Assembly (NCBI GenBank): GCA_913057435.1
Contig: CAJXNY010000006.1
Coordinates: forward strand, 62,001-126,000
Length of the DNA stretch: 64,000 bases
Origin: an uncultured Oceanospirillaceae bacterium
GTDB lineage: Bacteria; Pseudomonadota; Gammaproteobacteria; Pseudomonadales; Balneatricaceae
Reading direction: 5' to 3'
The position numbers were made by a program, and so were the translations under genes. Position 1 is the first letter of the stretch. Each line of letters opens with the position of its first letter. The notes below the pieces were generated by a model. The model searched no databases, was not told the origin of the DNA, and worked only from the letters and a program-made list of their open reading frames with translations. Positions 52,188 to 58,960 of this stretch are shown piece after piece.

Positions 52188-53546
52188 ATGGGTAATGACT
52201 CAACACACAACCTGAATCGAGATGTAATGGCCACCCTTACGCCTGCGCCAGGGGCAGAGCTCAACAGTATGCTTGAAGCACTGGCTGAGCCTGCCGCGCT
52301 ACTATCACCCGACTACCGCATTCTGGCAGTCAATCATGCTTACCTTCGCTACTACGGCCACCAGGCCCCGGTTGGAGGGCACTGTTATGAAATGTCCCAC
52401 GGCTATACCGCACCCTGTGATCAGGCAGGGGAGCTGTGCCCGCTAAAGGGCTGCCAGCAAAGCGGCAGTCGGCAGCGAGTACTGCACCTGCATAATACCC
52501 AACACGGTGAAGAGCATGTGGATGTTGAGATGATCCCGGTTTTCAACGCGCAGCAGCGTGCGGAATATTACCTGGAGATTATCCACCTGGTGCGCGGTGC
52601 CTGTGCCGATGCCCAGGGTGAAGGGCTGGTCGGGCGCTCGGTTGCGTTTAATCAGATGCTATCGATGGTCCAGCGAGCAGCGCCCAGTGAGATCAGCGTA
52701 TTACTGCAGGGAGAGTCGGGCACCGGTAAAGAGCTGGTGGCCCGTGCGGTCCATGAGAGCAGCCCGCGTGCCAACCAGTCCTTTGTCACCGTTGAGTGTT
52801 CCGGGCTCAGTGAAAATCTGTTCGAGAGTGAGCTGTTTGGCCATGAGCGGGGGGCGTTTACTGGCGCGATCAGCCGGAAATCCGGGCTGGTATCGGCAGC
52901 TCACAGCGGCACCCTGTTTCTGGATGAAATTGGCGAAGTACCGCTGGGGTTGCAGGTGAAACTGCTGCGGCTGATTGAAACCGGCAACTACCGCACCGTC
53001 GGCGGGCTGGAGTTGCAGCATGCGGATTTCCGGCTGGTGTGTGCGACGCACCGGGACCTTGAGGCGATGGTAGCGCAGGGTACCTTTCGCCAGGATCTGT
53101 ATTACCGTATCAGCACCTTTCCCATTGGCTTGCCACGGCTGGCGGAACGCTGGGAGGATCTGCCGTTACTCTGTGAAGTGCTGCTTAAGCGCATTCCCGG
53201 TGCTGAGCAGGTTCAGGTTACGGAGTCTGCGCTGGCGGTACTGCGGGGATATGCCTTTCCGGGCAATATACGTGAGTTGCGCAACCTGCTGGAGCGGGCA
53301 GTGTTGTTAACGGATGATCGGCTGATACGGCCCGAACACCTGCCGTCCCGGCTGGCTGAGGGCGCGGCTGTGGTAACTGTGCAGTCTGATGCTACGACAC
53401 CGTTGCCAGTGATGACGCTGGCGGAGCAGGAGCAGCACTACCTGCGCCAGCTGCATCAGCAGTTTGATGGTGACAATCGCGCGCTGGCAGCCCGGCTGGG
53501 TATCAGTGAACGTACCCTCTATCGCAAGCTCAGCCAGCTGGCTTGA
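52188..53546 (+). CDS. Sigma-54-dependent activator with Cys-rich PAS-like sensor
   Basis: Enhancer-binding protein of 452 aa. The N-terminal PAS-like domain (about 25-140) contains HCYEMSH, PC, and CPLKGC, a cluster of four cysteines plus His that suggests a redox or metal sensor. The AAA+ core follows, with Walker A GESGTGKE, the sigma-54 contact loop ERGAFTGA and Walker [12 protein letters not shown] Fis-type helix-turn-helix ([19 protein letters not shown]) is at the end. A later ATG at 52227 is also possible. Targets are unknown; the upstream enoyl-CoA hydratase gene is a candidate. Confidence 0.9.
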   Translation: MGNDSTHNLNRDVMATLTPAPGAELNSMLEALAEPAALLSPDYRILAVNHAYLRYYGHQAPVGGHCYEMSHGYTAPCDQAGELCPLKGCQQSGSRQRVLHLHNTQHGEEHVDVEMIPVFNAQQRAEYYLEIIHLVRGACADAQGEGLVGRSVAFNQMLSMVQRAAPSEISVLLQGESGTGKELVARAVHESSPRANQSFVTVECSGLSENLFESELFGHERGAFTGAISRKSGLVSAAHSGTLFLDEIGEVPLGLQVKLLRLIETGNYRTVGGLELQHADFRLVCATHRDLEAMVAQGTFRQDLYYRISTFPIGLPRLAERWEDLPLLCEVLLKRIPGAEQVQVTESALAVLRGYAFPGNIRELRNLLERAVLLTDDRLIRPEHLPSRLAEGAAVVTVQSDATTPLPVMTLAEQEQHYLRQLHQQFDGDNRALAARLGISERTLYRKLSQLA

Positions 53547-53680
53547 GCCTCCCTTCCTTTTATTACCTGACCTGACAGATATTGGCGTAATGGCTGACAT
53601 CTGTTACGGGTCTGCGCTTTGTTCAGCTCCGGCAATTGACTACAATGGCGACTTTATTCTGTTTGTTGGAGGTTACGCCG

Positions 53681-54385
53681 TTGAAGTCACTCTATTTGCC
53701 GGGCTTGCTGGCGACTGTACTGCTGACCGCCTGTACTGATGCCACTGTTAAACCGCAACCCGAAGCGGCGCCGATCACGCCTCCACAAACAGCGGAACAG
53801 CCTGCAGCAGCGCAGCCTGAATTACCAGTGGTGGTGACGTCTGCAGATTTTGAACGGCTGGAATCCCGTTTCAGCCTGGCGCAGGAGCAACTGCTTGGCC
53901 TGATCACCGAAAGTGCCCAGACGCGGGCATTAAACAAGCGCATATTGCTGCAGCTGCAAGCGCTGCAGAATAACCAGAATGCTGAGGGTGCGGCCGACAG
54001 TATGGAGGGTGGCTATGATACCTCCGCCCTGGACTCTGTGCTGGAACAGCTGTTGATGGTTACCAATGATATGGGAGGCGCGAGCAGCACCGGTGGCACT
54101 AACTTCCAGATGGCGATGACCTACATTGGCGCAGGTAAGTGGAAGGTGATTCGTTACAACCGAATTACCGGTGAAACCTGGCTGGCGCAGGGTAGTGACT
54201 GGCAGTTGCTGCAGGATGATGAGGTTCTGGTTGAGTCTAATTATCAGGTACTGATGATCAGTGGAGAAGACCTGCTGGTGCAGGATGAAGGTGTACACAA
54301 GGGCTTTATTGCCGCGCGAATGGACCGTTTCAGTGGCCGTATGTGGTGGCTCAATAAAACCGTCTGGCAGGCCTATTCCGAATGA
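53681..54385 (+). CDS. Lipoprotein of unknown function
   Basis: Lipoprotein of about 234 aa. The TTG start at 53681 has GGAGGT 7 bp upstream and gives a clean signal with lipobox LLTAC; the ORF start at 53636 would spoil it. A Pro/Gln/Ala-rich linker, a short coiled coil (about 50-100), and a C-terminal globular segment (about 125-230) with repeated Trp follow. No family is recognised. It overlaps epmC by 4 bp. Confidence 0.75.
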   Translation: MKSLYLPGLLATVLLTACTDATVKPQPEAAPITPPQTAEQPAAAQPELPVVVTSADFERLESRFSLAQEQLLGLITESAQTRALNKRILLQLQALQNNQNAEGAADSMEGGYDTSALDSVLEQLLMVTNDMGGASSTGGTNFQMAMTYIGAGKWKVIRYNRITGETWLAQGSDWQLLQDDEVLVESNYQVLMISGEDLLVQDEGVHKGFIAARMDRFSGRMWWLNKTVWQAYSE

Positions 54386-54918
54386 GTGAGCGCAATGCCG
54401 GTGACCTGATCCGACTGTTTGATCAGTGCTTCTCGCAGAGTGAAAATACCCGCCTGATACGTGGCGACGATGAGCCCATCTATCTGCCAGCCGATGACCA
54501 GCTGCCGTATCATCGGGTCGTGTTTGCCCATGGTTTTTTTGCCAGCGCCATGCATGAAATTGCCCACTGGTGCGTGGCAGGGCCGGAGCGCAGGCTGCTG
54601 GAAGATTTTGGTTACTGGTATAAGCCGGATGGCCGCACGGCAGATGAGCAGGCGCAGTTTGAACAGGTAGAAATCAAACCCCAGGCGATGGAGTGGCATT
54701 TCTCGGTGGCGTCTGGCCATCGGTTTGTGTTCAGTGCGGATAATCTGTCGTCCGCCATCGGTGCCAGCGAACAATTCAAGGCTGATGTACAGGCCCAGGC
54801 GCTGGTGTATCTGGAACAGGGTCTGCCCGAACGGGCGCAGCGCTGGAGTGATGCCTTGCGGGTGTTTTATCAGACAGATGAAGCCAGCGTGGCCGACTTC
54901 AGCCTGGAAGGGCGCTGA
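54382..54918 (+). CDS. epmC: Elongation factor P hydroxylase EpmC
   Basis: Enzyme of 178 aa that hydroxylates the beta-lysyl-lysine of elongation factor P, the last step of its maturation. The metal motif MHEIAHWCVAGPERR (HExxHW) and the downstream FGYWYKPDGRT plus QFEQVEIKPQAMEW are diagnostic of YfcM/EpmC. It overlaps the lipoprotein stop in ATGA. Confidence 0.93.
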   Translation: MSERNAGDLIRLFDQCFSQSENTRLIRGDDEPIYLPADDQLPYHRVVFAHGFFASAMHEIAHWCVAGPERRLLEDFGYWYKPDGRTADEQAQFEQVEIKPQAMEWHFSVASGHRFVFSADNLSSAIGASEQFKADVQAQALVYLEQGLPERAQRWSDALRVFYQTDEASVADFSLEGR

Positions 54919-54939
54919 GTTCGCTGTTACCAGGGTTTG

Positions 54940-55012
54940 CCACACAGTAGGAGCCTGCACGCTGGCGATCAACCACGTCGCGAGCAAGCTCACCCCTGCG
55001 GTAAGGCTCAGG
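54940..55012. repeat. REP-like intergenic repeat
   Basis: The spacer between convergent epmC and the PCuAC gene contains GTAGGAG and TCGCGAGCAAGCTC (54978-54991). The latter is the exact complement of a block at 58687-58700, and both resemble pseudomonad REP cores. Confidence 0.6.
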
Positions 55013-55017
55013 CTGCT

Positions 55018-55491
55018 TTAGTTCTGATGCTTATGCTGGTGCCCTTCGCCTTTATTGTGGCTCATCTTCATCCCACCCATCACGCTGCGAACGGGCAGGG
55101 TTAGCGCCTGGCTGCTGCCGTCTGAGAAATTCAGCGTCAGATCAATTTGCTGATCTGCTTTAAGCTGTTCTTTCAGTCCGATCAGCATCACATGCAGGCC
55201 GCCCGGTTCCAGGGTGACTTCGCCATTAGCGGGCAGCTCAACCTTGTCGATTTGACGCATGCTCATCACGCCATCTTTATGGGTGTGGGTGTGTAATTCC
55301 ACTACGCTGGCTGCGCTGCTGCTACCACCAATCAGTGACACGGCCTTGTCGCCGTTATTCAGTGTCATAAACGCGGCGCTGTTAGTCTGGCCTGGCGGTA
55401 CGGCGCGGGCGTAAGGGGCCTCCACGATCACATCGGCCAGTACAGCGCTGCTCAACAGGGCGGCCGTCAGGGCCAGGGCTTTCTTCATCAT
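55018..55491 (-). CDS. Periplasmic copper chaperone, PCuAC family
   Basis: Copper(I) carrier of 157 aa that helps build the CuA site of cytochrome oxidase. The signal peptide ends at VLA/DVIVE. The H(M)X10MX21HXM copper motif is present as H67, M78, H100 and M102. The His/Met-rich tail (MGGMKMSHNKGEGHQHKHQN) may bind extra copper. It lies 15 bp after the SCO gene. Confidence 0.92.
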   Translation of the reverse strand: MMKKALALTAALLSSAVLADVIVEAPYARAVPPGQTNSAAFMTLNNGDKAVSLIGGSSSAASVVELHTHTHKDGVMSMRQIDKVELPANGEVTLEPGGLHVMLIGLKEQLKADQQIDLTLNFSDGSSQALTLPVRSVMGGMKMSHNKGEGHQHKHQN

Positions 55492-55506
55492 GTTACGTTC
55501 GTCCTT

Positions 55507-56112
55507 TTACAGAAGCTGACGCATGGCATCGGCCAGCTCATCCGGGAAACCATTATGTAATACGGTGCTGCTCAGGGTGCCTTTGGCATCGATCAGATAG
55601 ATCCGTGAGCTGTGATCGACAGCGTAGCCCATGGCAGAATCTTCCAGTTTTACGATCCGATAAAACGCACCGTACTGGCGCACAACCGCATCAATCTGTT
55701 CGCGGCTGCCGGTTGCGCCGATCATGCTGGGATAAAAGTACTCGGCATACTCTTTCAGCCGGGCAGGGGTGTCGCGTTCCGGGTCAACGCTGACAAACAG
55801 CGGTTGTACGCGGGCCTGCTGTTCCGGTGTCAGCTGGTGGATAGCGGTGGCCATCATTCCCAGCCCGGTTGGGCATACGTCCGGGCAGGAGGCGTAGCCG
55901 ATATACATCACCACCACCTTGCCCCGCTGCTGTGACAACTCGAATGACTGACCGGCCACATCGAGTTTGAAATCGCCGCCGAGTTTCTCACCCATCTGCA
56001 CCCGCTGCTCCATGGAGCGCGGTGACATATAGTATGCCGTGGCCATCCCGGCCAGCAGAATCAGCGTCAGAACAAGCAGATTACGCAGTGTTTTAAGCAT
56101 GTTTGAGTTCAT
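55507..56112 (-). CDS. SCO-family copper protein
   Basis: Membrane-anchored thioredoxin-fold protein of 201 aa for cytochrome oxidase CuA assembly. One N-terminal helix (about 9-28). The copper ligands are C76 and C80 in CPDVC and H167 in VDHSS. ATG at 56112 overlaps the preceding stop in ATGA. It acts with the PCuAC protein encoded next. Confidence 0.92.
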   Translation of the reverse strand: MNSNMLKTLRNLLVLTLILLAGMATAYYMSPRSMEQRVQMGEKLGGDFKLDVAGQSFELSQQRGKVVVMYIGYASCPDVCPTGLGMMATAIHQLTPEQQARVQPLFVSVDPERDTPARLKEYAEYFYPSMIGATGSREQIDAVVRQYGAFYRIVKLEDSAMGYAVDHSSRIYLIDAKGTLSSTVLHNGFPDELADAMRQLL

Positions 56113-56585
56113 TTGGCCTGAAACCTGAATTGAGTGCTGATACGGGCATTCTCGGTATCGGCAAGCACACGCGCCTGCCAGGTCATCTCGCCGGTGACAC
56201 AGACCGCCAGCTCGGTGCTGCCCTGCCATTTACCCGGGCTGCCTTCCACCGGGCTCAGTTGCAGCTGGTTAATTCCCATGTACATATCCTGGCCCTGCAG
56301 ATCCACCATCACTGACTGTGCCGGGATGTTGTCCAGCTGCACGGTAAGGGTTAGCGGGGTTGCGGCGTGTACGCGATTTTTATCCAGCTGCATGCTGACA
56401 CTGAGCTGGTCCAGCTGGGTTGTACAGCCTGCGGTCGTTATCTCGCAGTCGGGCTCGGGCAGCTGAATATCGCCTTGCAGCGCGTTCTGTTGTACCAGGC
56501 CTGGCAGCCAGATGGAGGCGGCCAGCGCAGCGATACCTGCACCGGTGAGTGCCAGCTGGCGTAGCGGAGTTTTCTGTTTGCTCAT
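56109..56585 (-). CDS. Membrane-anchored protein of unknown function in copper operon
   Basis: Protein of 158 aa with one N-terminal helix (about 11-30) and a periplasmic beta-rich domain. It contains DCEITTAGC, a DMYMGINQLQL segment and CVTGEMTW. Methionine and cysteine positions and co-transcription with SCO and PCuAC genes suggest copper-linked or oxidase-assembly work, but no family is recognised. Confidence 0.75.
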   Translation of the reverse strand: MSKQKTPLRQLALTGAGIAALAASIWLPGLVQQNALQGDIQLPEPDCEITTAGCTTQLDQLSVSMQLDKNRVHAATPLTLTVQLDNIPAQSVMVDLQGQDMYMGINQLQLSPVEGSPGKWQGSTELAVCVTGEMTWQARVLADTENARISTQFRFQAK

Positions 56586-56661
56586 AGATCACCTTGTGCG
56601 GCCAAGCATACTGGCCCGCTTCTACAGAATAAATGCGACAGATTGTCGCACCCGCACTGGC

Positions 56662-57651
56662 TCAGCGTAAACAGTTCTGTAAGGCCTGCTCAAATGCATC
56701 CCAGTCCTGAGCAGCCTGGCTGATCAGTTCCAGCCGGGAGTCACGGCGATAGCTGATCGGCTGGCTATGGCAATCGCTCAACACCCGGTTGATGCTGATT
56801 CGCAGATCACCGGTGCGGAATACCCCTTTGGCGCGTAGCAGGTCCGGCCATTGCTGAATCAGCTCAAATAGCGCGGTGGGGTCAAACTGCTGGCTGCTAT
56901 GGAACAGCCAGCCACAGCTGACATACTCACCGTCACTGCCCTCAAGCCGCACTGGTTTGCCAGGCGTTGCCGTGGCAATCTCGGCAGGGTGCGCGTGCTG
57001 ATGGTGGTGATGGGCATCCGGTGTCTGAGCGCTGTGCAGGGCAGTGGGCTGATAGTCCAGCAGCGCCTGCGGAATTTGTGCCTGCTCAGTGGTGATCACC
57101 GCCTGCTTGGGCGGGTACAGCTGCTCAGCCTGCTGCACCATGGCGGCCAGCTGTTCAGGCGTGGCCTGGTCAGCTTTATTCAGCACCAGCACATCGGCCA
57201 GCTGGATCTGATCACGGAACACCGGCTGGCTGGCTATGTCTGGCTGGCTCAGGTTACGCGGGTCGATCAGGCAGAGCATCGCCTGCAGCTGGATAACTCC
57301 GGCGAAGGGCGCTGATGTCAGGGTATCGATAATCCCGGTGGGGTGGCCCAGCCCGGTGGGCTCTATCAACAATCGATCCGGCCGGGTGCGGCGGATCAGC
57401 GTGGCCAGAGTCGTGCTCAGTGCCGGGCCCAGGGTACAGCAGAAACAGCCCCCCGCCAGCTCCTTGATATGAACACCATCGTGGTCCGCCATCTGGGCTT
57501 CATCAACACCGATCTGGCCAAACTCATTGACCAGCACAGCCCAGCGCTCGTTGGCAGGCTTGTGTGCCAGCAGGTGATTGATGGCCGTGGTTTTACCGCT
57601 ACCCAGGAAGCCGGTAATGATATTCGTGGGCAGATTTGTGATCGGTTGCAT
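56662..57651 (-). CDS. CobW/COG0523-family GTPase, probable zinc chaperone
   Basis: G3E-family metal-chaperone GTPase of 329 aa. Walker A is GFLGSGKTT (residues 14-22), the metal-binding motif is GGCFCC (about residues 68-73), and base recognition is LNKAD. A His-rich linker (HHHHQHAH) and the CobW_C domain follow. A Zur-like palindrome lies 13 bp before the start codon, which supports a zinc-starvation role over cobalamin synthesis. Confidence 0.9.
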   Translation of the reverse strand: MQPITNLPTNIITGFLGSGKTTAINHLLAHKPANERWAVLVNEFGQIGVDEAQMADHDGVHIKELAGGCFCCTLGPALSTTLATLIRRTRPDRLLIEPTGLGHPTGIIDTLTSAPFAGVIQLQAMLCLIDPRNLSQPDIASQPVFRDQIQLADVLVLNKADQATPEQLAAMVQQAEQLYPPKQAVITTEQAQIPQALLDYQPTALHSAQTPDAHHHHQHAHPAEIATATPGKPVRLEGSDGEYVSCGWLFHSSQQFDPTALFELIQQWPDLLRAKGVFRTGDLRISINRVLSDCHSQPISYRRDSRLELISQAAQDWDAFEQALQNCLR

Positions 57652-57663
57652 GGCGTCTCATCT

Positions 57664-57676
57664 GTTACAACATAAC
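57664..57676 (-). promoter_or_regulatory. Candidate Zur box upstream of the CobW-family gene
   Basis: GTTACAACATAAC, with one flanking base each side, matches 12 of 15 positions of TGTTATAATATAACA. It sits 13 bp upstream of the start codon, where a bound repressor would block expression. Confidence 0.6.
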
Positions 57677-57740
57677 TTCACGACAGTGTATCGGGCTGCC
57701 ATAAGAGAGGGAAGAGAGGCTGTAATAATTATACGTAATG

Positions 57741-57772
57741 AGATTGCAAATGATTCTCAACTGCTGTAATAT
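57741..57772 (+). promoter_or_regulatory. Fur-box-like promoter, unit 1
   Basis: TTGCAA (57744-57749), 17-bp spacer, TAATAT (57767-57772). The spacer carries AAATGATTCTCA, close to the Fur consensus core AATGATTCTCATT. Confidence 0.65.
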
Positions 57773-57778
57773 CCGCTT

Positions 57779-57915
57779 TGTGTTGGCGCATAGCGTCGCA
57801 CATGCCGCATGGGAGGCCTGTTTCTTGGTGGGCAGGCTTCCCTCTTTTATAGCATCTCCCCGCTATACGATATTCGCAGCAAACCTGATTGACGGGCCCT
57901 CGTGGCCCGTTTTTT
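57779..57915 (+). ncRNA. Candidate Fur-regulated small RNA, unit 1
   Basis: About 137 nt between a Fur-box-like promoter and an intrinsic terminator, with no ORF of useful length; the longest, at 57801, would encode 16 residues. It shares the promoter layout of units 2 and 3 but not their internal or 3' sequence. The start is predicted 7 nt after the -10 box. Confidence 0.5.
57892..57915 (+). terminator. Intrinsic terminator of unit 1
   Basis: Stem ACGGGCC / GGCCCGT, loop CTCGT, then TTTTT. Confidence 0.85.
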
Positions 57916-57986
57916 ATTGTTTGCAGGTTTGTGCTGGCTGGTTCAGAGCGCCATTTATTGGTTGGGCTAATTATTTTATAAAATGC

Positions 57987-58016
57987 TATTGCAAATCATT
58001 ATCATTACGTTAATAT
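57987..58016 (+). promoter_or_regulatory. Fur-box-like promoter, unit 2
   Basis: TTGCAA (57989-57994), 16-bp spacer, TAATAT (58011-58016). The spacer contains AATCATTATC, identical to the right half of the 19-bp Fur consensus, plus a further CATTA. The same promoter recurs at 58340. Confidence 0.75.
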
Positions 58017-58022
58017 AGATCT

Positions 58023-58227
58023 CGCTTACCGGCACCCAGCGTAGCAGACCTCACCTCACTGATGTTGCGCTGGCAAGTAACTCGACTGACAGCGGGTTAC
58101 AGGTGTGAGCCTCCGGGCTCAACCAGGTGTCAGATTTCCAGGCGTTGACAGGTCTGGTACAAGCATACGGCTCTTGTCATTGAAGCGATCAATTCTGCCG
58201 GGCAGGTTACTGCCCGGCATTTTTTTG
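58023..58227 (+). ncRNA. Candidate iron-regulated small RNA, unit 2 (PrrF-like pair)
   Basis: About 205 nt from the predicted start to the end of the T-run. It contains ACCTCACCTCAC at 58048-58059 (offset +25) and a 3' block of 30 nt (58167-58196) identical to unit 3, followed by a near-identical terminator hairpin. No ORF with a ribosome site was found. The C-rich ACCTCAC block could pair with GAGGU-type ribosome sites. Function as an iron-sparing regulator is inferred from the Fur box and the duplication. Confidence 0.7.
58197..58227 (+). terminator. Intrinsic terminator of unit 2
   Basis: Stem GCCGGGCAG / CTGCCCGGC, loop GTTA, then a T-run. Confidence 0.92.
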
Positions 58228-58339
58228 TGTTTTTTTTGCGTAGTAACCAGGGGTTGAACAGCCAGAGGCTGGCTGGCCCTGCTGTGTTCTCAGGCTGGGC
58301 AGTGATGAGCGAAGAAGTACCAAAAAACATACAAAATAG

Positions 58340-58369
58340 TATTGCAAATCATTATCATTACGATAATAT
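58340..58369 (+). promoter_or_regulatory. Fur-box-like promoter, unit 3
   Basis: TTGCAA (58342-58347), 16-bp spacer, TAATAT (58364-58369). From the TTGCAA through CTCGCTT it is nearly identical to unit 2, including the AATCATTATCATTA core. Confidence 0.75.
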
Positions 58370-58375
58370 AGACCT

Positions 58376-58558
58376 CGCTTTCAGACACACAGTGATGAAA
58401 ACCTCACCTCACCTTGTTTTCATAGCACTGCCAGTTTGTACGACAGTTTTACTGTTGAGGGTGTCTGCTGGTTTGCTTCGTGCAGCCAGGTTTAAGCAAC
58501 GGCTCTTGTCATTGAAGCGATCAATTCTACCGGGCAGGTGACTGCCCGGTTTTTTTTC
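58376..58558 (+). ncRNA. Candidate iron-regulated small RNA, unit 3 (PrrF-like pair)
   Basis: About 183 nt. ACCTCACCTCAC is at 58401-58412, again at offset +25, and the 30-nt 3' block is at 58499-58528, followed by the terminator. Between these shared blocks the sequence differs from unit 2, which is the pattern of a diverging duplicate with conserved functional parts. A 104-codon frame across this unit was rejected. Confidence 0.7.
58529..58558 (+). terminator. Intrinsic terminator of unit 3
   Basis: Stem ACCGGGCAG / CTGCCCGGT, loop GTGA, then eight T residues. Confidence 0.93.
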
Positions 58559-58574
58559 GTCTGGAATTTGGGAT

Positions 58575-58760
58575 AACGGTGCTGTTGCTCGCGACCCAGG
58601 GCTGAGCGCATTGCCAAGCAGGCTGTCTCCTACGGTGGTGTTCTGTCGTGTAAGGTTCTGAGATTTATCAGGACCCTTGTAGGAACGAGCTTGCTCGCGA
58701 TTACGGCAAGTGGCCGGGTGTAGCAGTTCGCTCCGCGAACGTCTTACCGTATGGCAGGTA
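58575..58760. repeat. REP-like repeat cluster
   Basis: Contains GTAGGAACGAGC (58679-58690) running into GAGCTTGCTCGCGA (58687-58700), GCTCGCGACC and CTCCTACGG. These are imperfect palindromes similar to pseudomonad REP units. No gene is present. Confidence 0.6.
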
Positions 58761-58834
58761 TCAGGTTTTGTATTAGAAATCCGGCACCAGCTCTGACGCG
58801 TGCGGAGCGCGCTGCTACAGAGGGTAGATACAAA

Positions 58835-58858
58835 AACGCCCTGCCTGGGCAGGGCGTT
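58835..58858 (-). terminator. Leftward terminator of the interrupted target gene
   Basis: On the minus strand: stem AACGCCCTGCC / GGCAGGGCGTT followed by TTTTT. It lies about 25 bp beyond the stop codon at 58883-58885 and so belongs to the gene whose 3' end remains here. Confidence 0.8.
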
Positions 58859-58882
58859 GTCGGGCTGAGTTAATGGGCTGTG

Positions 58883-58924
58883 TTACAGGCCCAGTTTCTC
58901 TGCGACGTAATCGGCATCTTTGTA
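58883..58924 (-). pseudogene. 3' end of a protein gene left at the integration site (attL region)
   Basis: Read leftward, the codons give YKDADYVAEKLGL followed by TAA, then the terminator. An in-frame TGA lies directly upstream (58925-58927) and the integrase gene begins 36 bp away. This is the usual picture of an element integrated into the end of a gene, with the last codons duplicated as an att site. The identity of the gene is not recognised. The element probably brings its own copy of these codons at the other end, outside the window. Confidence 0.65.
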
Positions 58925-58960
58925 TCAGCTGGCTATAACTATCTGATCTACATGATCTTT

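Noticed and set aside
57738-58013. 91-codon plus-strand ORF over unit 1
   Set aside because: It crosses a terminator and the unit 2 promoter and has no ribosome site or protein-like pattern.
58227-58541. 104-codon plus-strand ORF across sRNA unit 3
   Set aside because: No ribosome site, it runs through a promoter and most of the sRNA, and its translation is not shared with unit 2.
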